Shown in pieces: positions 31,214 to 39,220 of a DNA stretch of 64,000 bases. The position numbers and the translations under genes were made by a program. Source of the stretch: Methanomassiliicoccus luminyensis B10 (GTDB lineage Archaea > Thermoplasmatota > Thermoplasmata > Methanomassiliicoccales > Methanomassiliicoccaceae); the NCBI RefSeq assembly GCF_000308215.1, contig NZ_CAJE01000012.1:1-64000 (forward strand), given 5' to 3'. Within the stretch, counting starts at the first letter, position 1; each line of letters opens with the position of its first letter. The notes under the pieces were generated by a model, which was not told the DNA's origin, made no database searches, and was given only the letters and a program-made list of their open reading frames with translations.

Positions 31214-32437
31214 TTATCCCGACGCCAGGTCGCTCTGGGCGATGGTCTTGTCTATCTCCGCCTTGAGCTCCTCCGGTATGCCCCTGATGCCGACCTCCAG
31301 GAACCCCCGGACGATCATGCCGACCGCCTCGTCCTCGGTGAGGCCGCGGGACATAATGTAGTCGACCTGGTCCCGGGCGATCTTGCCCAGCGAGGCCTCG
31401 TGGGTCATCTCCACGTCGGGGACCCTGGCATCCAGCTCGGGAATGGCCACGTTCACGCCGTTCTTGCCGAGGATGAGCCCGCGGCATTCCAGGTGGGCCT
31501 TGATGTCAGGCGCCTCTCCTACCAGCGTGCCGCGGTTGTATACCGTGCCGCCGGTGGTGATGGACCGGGCTATGATCTCCGCCCTGGAACCCTGGCCGGC
31601 AAGCACCGCCTTGGAGCCCAGGTCCAGCACGGAGCCGGGGTGAGCGACGGCGATGGTATTGAACCGCGCCACCGAACCCTTGCCCACCAGATTTGCCGTC
31701 GGGTACATCTGGATGCTCTTCACCGGCTTGAGGACGACATAGTTGTTGACGTAGCTGCCGCCCTCTTCCACGATCACGCCGGTGCGCGGCCTCACTCCGA
31801 CCTGATCGGCCCAGTTGTGGATCATGGTGAAGGTCAGCGACCCGCCCTTCTTGACGTAGAACTCCGAGATGCCCAGGTGGATGGCGGCCTCCACGCCCTT
31901 CCGGGTGGTGCAGCCCGAGACCACTTCGAGCGACGCGCCTTCCTCCACCACGATGATATTGTGGACCGTCTGCGCGGTCTGGTTGTGCCCGACCATCAGG
32001 CACGTCTGCACCGGCAGCTTGACCTTCTTCCCGGGCAGAGCGTGAATGAAGTATCCGGGAGAGTCGCCGAGGTACGTCGCCGCGGTGTACTTGTCAGCGT
32101 CGACCTGCACCGCCTTCCAGGAATAGTCCCTTAGCCAGGAGTGCTTCTTCAGCGCCTCCCGGGTGTCCAGGAGCTCGAACCCGTCGCCCTCGATGTCGCG
32201 GGCGACCATGGAGCTGTCCAGGACCACCAGGCTTCCCTCGCGGCCCTCCCCGGTGGGGATGACCCCGGCGCCGAGGAGCGTTTCCTTCATGTCGTCAGGA
32301 AGCTCGCTGAGGCGGGAGACCGGTATGTCTCTAGCGCCGTCCTTGAACTTATCGAGGTCGATGTCCTCGCCGTACTTGGCCTGCTTGTTCAGGGCCTTCC
32401 GCGCGCGTTCCTTCAGCCCGTCCTCACCAGTCGGCAT
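31214..32437 (-). CDS. sufB: SufB-type Fe-S cluster assembly scaffold
   Basis: Scaffold of the SUF iron-sulfur assembly machine, working in the cytosol with the SufC ATPase. Seen: conserved beta-helix core with SFYVKKGGSLTFTMIHNWA-like, VILNRGTLVGEAPDIKAHLECRGLILG-like and DARVPDVEMTHEASLGKI-like stretches; the final MSRGLTEDEAVGMIVRGFLE is diagnostic of the SufBD family C-terminus. 407 aa, shorter than bacterial SufB and close to archaeal SufB/D. The ATG at 32437 lies inside the end of sufC (25-base overlap), so the genes are coupled. No SufD, SufS or SufE nearby: the minimal archaeal SufCB system. Confidence 0.92.
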   Translation of the reverse strand: MPTGEDGLKERARKALNKQAKYGEDIDLDKFKDGARDIPVSRLSELPDDMKETLLGAGVIPTGEGREGSLVVLDSSMVARDIEGDGFELLDTREALKKHSWLRDYSWKAVQVDADKYTAATYLGDSPGYFIHALPGKKVKLPVQTCLMVGHNQTAQTVHNIIVVEEGASLEVVSGCTTRKGVEAAIHLGISEFYVKKGGSLTFTMIHNWADQVGVRPRTGVIVEEGGSYVNNYVVLKPVKSIQMYPTANLVGKGSVARFNTIAVAHPGSVLDLGSKAVLAGQGSRAEIIARSITTGGTVYNRGTLVGEAPDIKAHLECRGLILGKNGVNVAIPELDARVPDVEMTHEASLGKIARDQVDYIMSRGLTEDEAVGMIVRGFLEVGIRGIPEELKAEIDKTIAQSDLASG

Positions 32438-33162
32438 TTCACACACTCCTCGTATCCCTTGGCGCGTATCTCTCTCAGCAGTTCCCGGGGGTTCCCTTGG
32501 CAGGTGATGACCCCGTCGCACAGCACATATCCATGGTCAGCTTCGATGTAATCAAGTATCTGTCCGGTGTGAGTGATCACCAGGGCGCTCTTACCGTGCG
32601 CCTCCCGCTCCCCGGCGCACTTCATCCCGGTGGTGAGAAGGTGGCGGACCATGTTCCCGACCTTCTCTATGCTCTCCAGGTCAACCCCGGACTCCGGCTC
32701 GTCCAGCATGTACATGCAGGGGTTCTGGGCCGCCAGCTGCAAAAGCTCCGACCTCTTGATCTCCCCGCCGGAGAAGCCCACGTTCACGTCCCTTCCCAGG
32801 AAGCGCTCCATCCCCAGCGTGGACGCCAGTTCCCTGGGGTCCACCTTGCCGTGGCCGGTGACCTTGAGCATCGTCTTGAGCGTAACGCCCACCAGGTTCG
32901 GGGGCCGTTGGGACATCAGGCCGATGCCCAGCTTGGCCCGCTGGTCCACCGGCATGTGGGTGATGTCATGTCCGTCGAATCGTATCTCGCCTCCCACGAT
33001 CCTGTACGCGCCCACCCCCATGATGGAGGACAGCAGGCTCGATTTTCCCGAGCCGTTCGGTCCGAACAGGACGCTGGTGGAGCCGGAAGCCACCGTCAAG
33101 TTGACGTCCTTGAGGACCGTCCTGCCCCCTACCTCTACCGTCAGGTCCTTGATCTCTAACAT
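32413..33162 (-). CDS. sufC: SufC ATPase of the Fe-S cluster assembly system
   Basis: ABC-type ATPase that drives conformational change in SufB. Seen: Walker A FGPNGSGKSSL near 34, Q-loop SQRPPNLVGV near 85, signature FSGGEIKRSELLQLAA near 130, Walker B MYMLDEPESGVDLES near 152 and the H-loop ALVITHTGQILDYI near 197; SGVD after Walker B is the SufC-specific variant. 249 aa. The AT-rich AATTATTAATG around 33190-33200 upstream on the minus strand is a likely TATA element. First gene of the operon. Confidence 0.94.
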   Translation of the reverse strand: MLEIKDLTVEVGGRTVLKDVNLTVASGSTSVLFGPNGSGKSSLLSSIMGVGAYRIVGGEIRFDGHDITHMPVDQRAKLGIGLMSQRPPNLVGVTLKTMLKVTGHGKVDPRELASTLGMERFLGRDVNVGFSGGEIKRSELLQLAAQNPCMYMLDEPESGVDLESIEKVGNMVRHLLTTGMKCAGEREAHGKSALVITHTGQILDYIEADHGYVLCDGVITCQGNPRELLREIRAKGYEECVKCRLVRTG

Positions 33163-33243
33163 GCTCTCACGTCAGGGTAGGCAGGGATTTCATTAATAAT
33201 TATCTCAAAAGGGGAGCTAAAACTGCTTAATAATTCACAATAG

Positions 33244-33438
33244 TTAAGAATGCTGGAACAGGTCAATCATCTGGAATATGGCTTGAAGATCTCAGAGATC
33301 GTCCTCCGCATGGGTGACTATCATTGTCCCGGGTAGCTCCTGTATCAGATCCCTGCCGGTGACCTCGCCGTACCGGTATTCGACCCCCATGTGAACGGCG
33401 AACGGGGGCGAGGTGCACCCGGCCCTGAACTGGTCCAA
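33244..33438 (-). pseudogene. Possible gene remnant or small hypothetical protein
   Basis: A minus-strand frame opened by a TTG at 33438 and closed by TAA at 33244-33246 gives 64 aa ending DDLRDLQAIFQMIDLFQHS. Codon choice (G or C in third positions) and the balanced residue mix look truly coding, unlike the overlapping frames. There is no clear ribosome binding site and the frame is closed by TGA just upstream. I do not recognise a family. It may be the 3' end of a gene truncated when the AT-rich AbiE-like module arrived beside it. Confidence 0.35.
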
Positions 33439-33511
33439 GGGACAGAGGGGTCTGTCGAGTGATCAAACTCCCTCCTCATTATTACTGCTCCATCCAGTGA
33501 CCTCGCAAACA

Positions 33512-33520
33512 AATTATATA
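33512..33520 (+). promoter_or_regulatory. TATA box of the AbiE-like operon
   Basis: AATTATATA; transcription would begin near 33543, inside the inverted repeat at 33539-33558, with a leader of about 35 bases before the ATG at 33578. Confidence 0.5.
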
Positions 33521-33538
33521 CTTTTACTGTATACGCTA

Positions 33539-33558
33539 TTTTCACCAAGCGGTGAAAA
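33539..33558. promoter_or_regulatory. Putative autoregulatory operator of the AbiE-like operon
   Basis: Perfect 8-bp inverted repeat TTTTCACC-AAGC-GGTGAAAA placed over the predicted transcription start. AbiEi antitoxins are known to bind inverted repeats in their own promoter; the placement here would block initiation. A second looser repeat TATAC...GTATA lies at 33517-33533. Confidence 0.45.
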
Positions 33559-33577
33559 AGATATAATAGTGAAAATC

Positions 33578-34618
33578 ATGGATGAAACAGACTACAAGAA
33601 AGCTATCGAATCATTGCTGTCCAGGGTCGGAGACTTGGAATGGAGCAAATATGAAAAAGACGATGTTGGCACTGGCAGGGTAGACGCAACAGCCAACTTG
33701 AAAATCGGAAATAGGAAGAAGAAGTTATTGATCGAGCTCAAATCATCGGGCGAGCCGAAGGTCATTGCGGAATATGTCGGTCGCTTGAGCAACAGGCCAA
33801 TCGGGGACTGCTATCCCATTATCATCGCTCCTTTCTTCAGCGATCGCGGGAGGGAGATGTGCGAGAGGTCCAACATAGGCTGCGTGGACCTCTCAGGAAA
33901 TGCCTATCTGGAATTCGATGGCATTTACATTAACAAGTGGGGCAGTGACAATAAGTATAAGGTTAAGCGGAAGCAGCAAAAGCTACTATCGCCAAAGAGC
34001 TGCTGGGTGATCAGGTGCATGCTTGAGAATCCCGGCAAGGAATGGACAATGCAGGAACTATCTAATTATTCCTCGGTGAGCCTAGCTCAGATCTACAAGG
34101 TCTTTGACGGTCTGGAAGCTGAGAACTATATCGAGAAGAGGAGGGGCGGGACCAGGCTTGCCGATCCCTCGGGCCTGTTAGACTTGGTGTCAGAGAAATA
34201 TAGGTACGATCGCCAGGAGATCACTGGCTACTACACATTTCTGAAAGGCTATGACCAGATATTTTCGAGGTTGAGACAGCTTCCCGATGTCGATTACGCG
34301 GTCACTCTGGGGGCTGCGGCCCGGTTGGTGTTGCCAATAGTGAGGTCAACGGACACGCATGTTTATGCCGGGGACCCAAAGGTTCTCAGGGACGCTCTGG
34401 ACCTGGAGCCCGTGGAGTTTGGCGGTAACTTGTACTTGATTACTCCAAAGGACAATGGGGTGCTGAAGCACATCCAGGTGATCGACGGTGTCAAGGTGGT
34501 ATCCAACCTCCAGCTGTACCTAGACCTATACAACTATCCTCAGCGTGGAAGGGAGCAGGCTGATGCTATCCGGAGCGATCTGCTGGGGGTGAACGATGTC
34601 TCCAAGGCTATCCACTGA
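33578..34618 (+). CDS. AbiEi-like antitoxin/regulator with an N-terminal nuclease-like domain
   Basis: 346 aa. N-terminal third (about 1-130) has a PD-(D/E)XK-like pattern: RVDATANL, a basic hairpin, then LLIELKSSGEP (E-x-K) and YPIIIAPFFSDRGREMC followed by GCVDLSGNAYLEFDGIYI. A winged helix follows at about 135-195 (WTMQELSNYSSVSLAQIYKVFDGLEAENYI), then an AbiEi-like C-terminal half with LGAAARLVLPIVRSTDTHVYA. The ATG at 33578 fits the TATA box; a GTG at 33569 is an alternative. It overlaps the toxin gene by 23 bases. By homology it neutralises or represses the nucleotidyltransferase toxin. More AT-rich than flanking genes, suggesting transfer. Confidence 0.78.
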   Translation: MDETDYKKAIESLLSRVGDLEWSKYEKDDVGTGRVDATANLKIGNRKKKLLIELKSSGEPKVIAEYVGRLSNRPIGDCYPIIIAPFFSDRGREMCERSNIGCVDLSGNAYLEFDGIYINKWGSDNKYKVKRKQQKLLSPKSCWVIRCMLENPGKEWTMQELSNYSSVSLAQIYKVFDGLEAENYIEKRRGGTRLADPSGLLDLVSEKYRYDRQEITGYYTFLKGYDQIFSRLRQLPDVDYAVTLGAAARLVLPIVRSTDTHVYAGDPKVLRDALDLEPVEFGGNLYLITPKDNGVLKHIQVIDGVKVVSNLQLYLDLYNYPQRGREQADAIRSDLLGVNDVSKAIH

Positions 34619-35472
34619 CTACGATGGCGGAGTGGCCAATGCCTCTCTTTCTGCCCTATTAGAATTATCCATCGCGTTGGGTTCTTACAGGGATTCGTTG
34701 GTGCTTGTCGGAGGCTGGGGCCCCGTTCTTCTTGATCGAGGAGTTTGGGCGTGGAGATTTCTCCCACGTCGGGTCGATCGACATTGACATCGCCGTCAAT
34801 CCAGAACTGGTCGGGGATGATGAGCATTCAACAATAGTGGATCTCATCGAGGAGCGTGGTTATTCTCTGCGGCGTGGGGTTGATGGACAACCTATCGTCT
34901 TCAGCTTCGAACGGGAAATATCATCGAGAGTGGATGGACGAAGCTACAGAATATCAATCGACTTCCTTACCAGCACGACCGTGAATTCTGGGAATCACAG
35001 GCATAGGAGGGTCCAGCCATCGCTCCCGGCGAGAATCGCGAACGGATGTGATATCGAGTTCCAACACAACTTCAAAAAAGAGGTCCGAGGAACGCTTCCC
35101 GATGGCGGTGAGGCAAGGGCCCAGATACAAATGTTGGACATCGCTGGTTGCATTGGGATGAAAGGGGTCGTCCTCGGTGAAAGGTACAAGGAGAAGGATG
35201 CTTATGATATCTTTAGTGTGATGTCCCAGTGCCTTGATGGTCCTGCCGCCGTGGCTCGGAAAGTAAGACCATTCCTGGCAGAGCAGAGCATGGGGCTGGG
35301 CATGACAAACATAAAAGATAAGTTCAGATCGGTAGAAGCTGAAGGCCCTACATGGGTGGGGACTTTCCTGGCCAACGCTGATGCTGAGCAGAAAAAGAGG
35401 TACCAGGCGGAGAGCTACGCTTCGGCCAAGCGGTTCCTGCGAGAGCTGGACCCCAGCAGTGCCGGTCAATGA
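34596..35472 (+). pseudogene. AbiEii-like nucleotidyltransferase toxin, frameshifted
   Basis: A first frame from the ATG at 34596 encodes an N-terminal helix and SLVLVGGW, the family's LVGGWA entry. The rest (APFFLIEEFGRGDFSH, then GSIDIDIAVNPE with the DxD metal motif and a KEKDAYDIF motif near the C-terminus) lies in the next frame and ends at 35472. The switch falls in TGGGGCCCC at 34716-34724: removing one G of 34717-34720 restores LVGGWAPFFL. Joined length is about 291 aa, normal for the family. AbiEii enzymes add nucleotides to RNA (tRNA in the known cases) and arrest growth. Either inactive, phase-variable, or a sequencing error in a G/C run. Confidence 0.8.
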
Positions 35473-35491
35473 GGCCGCTCATGTCCTGACC

Positions 35492-36622
35492 TCAGCTCTT
35501 CCGCCCTTCCGCCGACCGTGATCGCATGCTCTTTTCGGAAGTCTTCTTCTTCGTCCTTACTCCGGTCGCATAGTGCCCCAGCGGCAGCTTGTTGATCACC
35601 CACAGAGCCAGGAAGCTCAGCGCCACGGTGATGGGGTAGAGGGCCAGATAGAACGCGGCGTCCCCGTACCCCAGTCCTGCCGTCAGCAGCCCCTTCACCA
35701 CTACGGCGATGATCAGCACGTGGATGAGGTATATCCCGTAAGAGTACACCCCTATCGCCTGCAGCCCCCTCGACACCCAGCCGGGGCGGGCCATTAGCCA
35801 GTACGATGCCCTCGCCAGCAGCGCGAACATGACGATGCTGAACGGCAGGACCAGCATGGCCCACCAGAACCCTGTCTTCAGGAACATCAGGCCGACGGCC
35901 ATGATGGCGGCCGCGGGGACCAGCGCTATGCCGCTCAGCGTCCTGTACCATCGGGACGTGAGAGAGGGGCTGCGGCAGGCAAATATCCCCAGCACGAAGA
36001 AGATCAGGTAGCCTGGGAAGAGGCGCTCGGCCACGATGGCCCCCAGGTCCGGCACCACGGAGCCGCCCACAAGGTCGATCGCGTACTGGGTGGCCGGGAA
36101 CAGCACGCTCCACCACAGTACGTAGAGGACAAGAGAGTACCCCGCCAGCCTCCATCCCTGCCCCCTCGCCTCCAGGCGGGCGTACCACCGGGTCAGGAGC
36201 GGGAACAGCAGGTACAGCTGGATGATGATGGCGATGAACCAGAACGCCCCCGCCGCGTCGAACAGGGCGAAGGACAGCGTTGCCCGTTGGACCGACGTAT
36301 CCACGAACAGGACGCTATAGATTCCATAGATCGCCGTGAACACCACGTACGGCGGTACGATGAAGGCCAGGCGGCGCACGTAGAACTTCGGTGCGCTGTC
36401 GACCTTGAAGTACCTCAGCGTGAGAACGAACCCGGAAATGAAGAAGAACAGGGGAACGCCGAAGTCGGCGAAGTGGGTGAGGAACTCGTTAATCGGGGCG
36501 ATCGCGCTGGGATGCCCGATCATCACGTAGAAGGCCCCGACGTGGATCCAGACGATCGCCAGGATGGCGAATCCCCGGAGGTAGTCGAACTCGCCCCTCC
36601 ATCCGCTCTTCCCTGCCGACAT
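35492..36622 (-). CDS. Acyltransferase-3 family membrane protein (OafA/NodX-like)
   Basis: 376 aa with about ten hydrophobic segments. The N-terminus EFDYLRGFAILAIVWIHVGAF carries the family's (D/R)xLRGxAxxxVxxxH motif with the catalytic His near 26; FFFISGFVLTLRY near 55-67 is also typical. These enzymes O-acylate sugars or other exported molecules from acyl-CoA at the membrane. It is convergent with the toxin gene (19-base gap) and has no partner, but could decorate the surface glycans encoded to the left. Confidence 0.87.
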   Translation of the reverse strand: MSAGKSGWRGEFDYLRGFAILAIVWIHVGAFYVMIGHPSAIAPINEFLTHFADFGVPLFFFISGFVLTLRYFKVDSAPKFYVRRLAFIVPPYVVFTAIYGIYSVLFVDTSVQRATLSFALFDAAGAFWFIAIIIQLYLLFPLLTRWYARLEARGQGWRLAGYSLVLYVLWWSVLFPATQYAIDLVGGSVVPDLGAIVAERLFPGYLIFFVLGIFACRSPSLTSRWYRTLSGIALVPAAAIMAVGLMFLKTGFWWAMLVLPFSIVMFALLARASYWLMARPGWVSRGLQAIGVYSYGIYLIHVLIIAVVVKGLLTAGLGYGDAAFYLALYPITVALSFLALWVINKLPLGHYATGVRTKKKTSEKSMRSRSAEGRKS

Positions 36623-36792
36623 GTTCCGGCGCTAACGTGGGAGAGGAGACATTATAACCTTAATGGCGCCGGAGCGGCCCACGCAACCCGCCCCCGGCGG
36701 GAAGGGACGCTTTCGTGACGGGCCCTCCGCGCCCCGAATTATCTCCATACTCGCGCGGTACCGGATGTCACGTCGAAAAGTTTTTACATGAA

Positions 36793-36827
36793 TTTAGGTA
36801 TCCCTAAACTATTTAGGGCATCCTAAA
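36793..36827. promoter_or_regulatory. Tandem DtxR/IdeR-like palindromes before the flavodoxin gene
   Basis: Two copies of TTTAGG-N4-CCTAAA, at 36793-36808 and 36812-36827, set 19 bases apart. The inner halves form a third palindrome CCCTAAA-CTA-TTTAGGG. TTAGG/CCTAA inverted repeats are the hallmark of DtxR/IdeR/MntR-family metalloregulator sites. The array lies 41-75 bases before the flavodoxin ATG, just after a weak TATA-like TTTTTACA (36780-36787), where a repressor would cover the transcription start. Iron-limited induction is the natural reading. Confidence 0.7.
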
Positions 36828-36867
36828 TACCAGTCCTGCGATCGCAGGCTGGACCGGAGAGAACGAT

Positions 36868-37317
36868 ATGAGCAAGGTCGCAATAGTATATTGGAGCGGC
36901 ACCGGGAACACCGAGGCCATGGCCTCCCTTGTGGCAGAGGGAGCGAAGAGCGCGGGCGCCGAGGTCGAGGTCTATCAGGCCAAGGACTTCGCCCCGGGAA
37001 CGGCGGAGAGGTACACCAAGATCGCCTTCGGGTGCCCGGCCATGGGCGACGAGATGCTGGAAGAGGATGAGTTCGAGCCCATGTTCGCTTCGGTGGAGCC
37101 GACGCTGAAGGGGAAGAGCGTCGCCCTGTTCGGCTCCTATGACTGGGGGGACGGCGAGTGGATGCGCAGATGGGAGGAACGGTGCGCATCCACGGGGGCC
37201 AACATCGTCGCCGTGACGATGGCCCACGAAGCCCCTGACAAGGACGCGGAAGCCGCCTGCAAGGCGATGGGGGCCGAGCTGGCGAGGGCAGGGACGTCCC
37301 AGGTCCCCGGTGGTTGA
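36868..37317 (+). CDS. Flavodoxin
   Basis: Small FMN electron carrier that can replace ferredoxin when iron is scarce. Seen: VAIVYWSGTGNTEAMA at residues 4-19 (FMN phosphate loop, (T/S)GTGNTE), FGCPAMGDEMLEEDEF near 52-67 (first aromatic-loop region) and VALFGSYDWGDGEW near 88-101 (second FMN loop, DWGxGEW). 149 aa, a short-chain flavodoxin. The ATG follows GGAGAGAACGAT. First gene of an operon with a DUF3793 gene and placed directly behind the tandem metalloregulator-like operator. Confidence 0.93.
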   Translation: MSKVAIVYWSGTGNTEAMASLVAEGAKSAGAEVEVYQAKDFAPGTAERYTKIAFGCPAMGDEMLEEDEFEPMFASVEPTLKGKSVALFGSYDWGDGEWMRRWEERCASTGANIVAVTMAHEAPDKDAEAACKAMGAELARAGTSQVPGG

Positions 37318-37319
37318 GC

Positions 37320-37901
37320 ATGTCGAGGGACGACCTAGGCGAGAGGTTCGAGAGGCAACTGGTGAGACATTGCTCGCCGACGCTGGCCGGGCTCAAGTCC
37401 GGAAACATTTTCAACCTTTTCATCGACCTCGGGCAAAGGCGGTCGCTGGATCAGAGCATCAGCGCCTGGAACGCGCGGCTGAACGGAAAGGGCATCTACT
37501 TGACAGTTCTAAAATCGGACGGGGCCAGGGCGCTGGTCTACGTGTACCGCAGGGGAATGCTGGCCGAGGACCTGGGGTCGGAGGCCGCCGCGCGGTTCCT
37601 TTCACCGTACGGGTACCGGAGCCCGGACCCCGACGCCTCCATCGAGCGCCTGAAGGAGCGAATCGACAGCGCCTCCCCCTTCCCCCATGAGATCGGGCTG
37701 TTCCTGGGCTACCCTCTCCACGACGTGGTCGGCTTCATCGAGAACGGCGGCCAGGCCCCTATCCTCTCGGGATGCTGGAAGGTGTACTCGAACGCCGATC
37801 AGGCCAGGGAGCGGTTCGAGATGTTCCGGAAATGCAGCGGGGAGTACCTGAACGTGTTCAACTCCGGGACCTCCGCCGATCAGCTGGCGGTGGGTCCGTA
37901 G
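37320..37901 (+). CDS. DUF3793-family protein
   Basis: 193 aa. Family features from memory: CSPTLAGLKSGNIFNLF near 20, GKGIYLTVLKSDGARALVYVYR near 55-76, FPHEIGLFLGYPLHDVVGFIENGG near 120-145 and a YW/CWKVYSNADQA stretch near 150, all present. DUF3793 genes often sit beside flavodoxin genes in anaerobes; function is unknown, with an iron- or heme-related role suspected from context. An alternative TTG start lies at 37314. It begins three bases after the flavodoxin stop, so it shares its operator and probably its metal response. Ends in TAG. Confidence 0.82.
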   Translation: MSRDDLGERFERQLVRHCSPTLAGLKSGNIFNLFIDLGQRRSLDQSISAWNARLNGKGIYLTVLKSDGARALVYVYRRGMLAEDLGSEAAARFLSPYGYRSPDPDASIERLKERIDSASPFPHEIGLFLGYPLHDVVGFIENGGQAPILSGCWKVYSNADQARERFEMFRKCSGEYLNVFNSGTSADQLAVGP

Positions 37902-37965
37902 GGAGGGTTCTCTCCCCCTTTACCGACAGTAATTATTTTACCCACCTGTGATATCGAAGCATTCC

Positions 37966-38652
37966 ATGTTGGTGTTCTGCCACCTCTTCATCGGAGCGGT
38001 CTTGGGCTTGTTCCTGTACCAGGCCACCGGGAAGCGTTGGATGGTCCCGGTGGCGGCGGCCGGTGCCATGGTGCCGGACCTTATCGACAAGCCGCTGGGG
38101 CACCTTATCCTCCAGAGCACTCTGGACTCCGGCCGCATCTTCGGCCATTCCCTGCTGTTCCTGTCGCTGCTGGTCATTGCCGGCCTGATCATATGGAAGT
38201 GGCGCTCCTCACTGGCAGGCCTGGTCCTATCGGCCGGCATAGTCTCGCATCTCATCCTCGACTCCATGTGGGAGAACCCCACGACGGTGTTCTGGCCACT
38301 CCTGGGGCCGTTCCAGGCGGGCCACTATCCCGACTACTTCGGCAGCTCCTTTATCGTCGAGATCACCTCCCCCACGGAGTGGGTGTTCGGTATCGCCCTG
38401 GTGTGGGTGTTCCTAACGCTCTACAAGGATGATATCTTCAGGCCGCTGGACCCGCTCAGGAAGAACCTGGACCCGCTGTCCAAGCCGCTGCTGGGGGCCA
38501 TGATCGTCCTCGGCATCGGGTACCTCATCATCGGCATCCTGGACATGATCAACGAGCCCGGTGCCGGCACCGCCACCCTCATGCTCGGCGTAGCCTCCCT
38601 GTCCGGAGGGGCGGCAATGCTCTCCCGGTACCGGGACGACCCCCTCGTCTGA
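37966..38652 (+). CDS. YdjM-like membrane-bound metal-dependent hydrolase family protein
   Basis: 228 aa with about six hydrophobic segments. Seen: CHLFIGAVLGLFLYQ at the N-terminus, AAGAMVPDLIDKPLGH near 28-43, GHSLLFLSLL near 62, and SAGIVSHLILDSMWENP near 93-110. The scattered His and Asp residues (H, PDxxDK, GH, SHxxLD) are those of the DUF457/YdjM membrane hydrolase group, whose true substrate is not known. The ATG at 37966 is 26-30 bases after AATTATTTTA (37931-37940), a leaderless start; a GTG further upstream is possible. Monocistronic. Confidence 0.78.
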   Translation: MLVFCHLFIGAVLGLFLYQATGKRWMVPVAAAGAMVPDLIDKPLGHLILQSTLDSGRIFGHSLLFLSLLVIAGLIIWKWRSSLAGLVLSAGIVSHLILDSMWENPTTVFWPLLGPFQAGHYPDYFGSSFIVEITSPTEWVFGIALVWVFLTLYKDDIFRPLDPLRKNLDPLSKPLLGAMIVLGIGYLIIGILDMINEPGAGTATLMLGVASLSGGAAMLSRYRDDPLV

Positions 38653-38698
38653 CCCTCTTATTTATACCCTGAGCTACGAAAAGTTCTCGGGGAGCCGT

Positions 38699-39220
38699 GT
38701 GGGAATCGAGGAGCCCGTCATAGTGCTGGGAGGCCTGGGGCCGTCAAGGCTGGGCCTTCTCATGGGCCAGGTCAGGCGCGACCTGATACGGGTAGGGGAC
38801 CTCATCAACGACATCGACTGGATGATAGCGTCCTCCCCGCCGTTCCTCCGCCCGCTGGCGGAGCAGGGCTTCGAAGCGCGCATGGGCATAGGCCTGAGGG
38901 ACTGGGAAAATACCACCGACGCCCTCCTGGAGTCGCTCCGGGACATGGAGAGGGCCAGGCTGGACCGCGATACTGACCTGTTCATGCGCCATGCCGGGAC
39001 CTTCCTGCCCGACAGCCTCGGCGCGGTCGCCTCCCTGAGGACAGTACTGAACGGCATAAGCGCGCTGCCCAGCGAGGCGCCGTCGGAGATAGGGGCCGAG
39101 CTGGAAGGGCTGGTGCTCCGCCAGGCCGAGATGGTCGGCGACCTCCTGATATCGCTGGAGATGCTGAACCGCCAGCTCGGCCGGGGGAGCGATCTCATTT
39201 CCTCGAAACAGACCTTCTGA
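38699..39220 (+). CDS. Hypothetical alpha-helical protein
   Basis: 173 aa starting with a GTG. I do not recognise a family. A short N-terminal strand-turn (VIVLGGLGPSRLG) precedes an almost entirely helical body with regular leucine spacing (for example MGDLL-like and LEMLNRQL heptads near the C-terminus), suggesting a small helical bundle or coiled coil. No Cys cluster, signal or membrane segment. A TATA-like TTATTTATA lies at 38658-38666. Its last 26 bases overlap the end of a convergent membrane protein gene, an unusual tail-to-tail overlap. Confidence 0.65.
   Translation: MGIEEPVIVLGGLGPSRLGLLMGQVRRDLIRVGDLINDIDWMIASSPPFLRPLAEQGFEARMGIGLRDWENTTDALLESLRDMERARLDRDTDLFMRHAGTFLPDSLGAVASLRTVLNGISALPSEAPSEIGAELEGLVLRQAEMVGDLLISLEMLNRQLGRGSDLISSKQTF

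Larger units (their letters stand above)
33163..33577. other. Gap between sufC and the AbiE-like pair, with a short coding-like remnant
   Basis: Left: AT-rich sufC promoter. Middle: a 64-codon minus-strand frame (33244-33438) described separately. Right: TATA box and inverted repeat of the toxin-antitoxin promoter. The sharp change from GC-rich to AT-rich at about 33470 looks like a module boundary. Confidence 0.5.
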
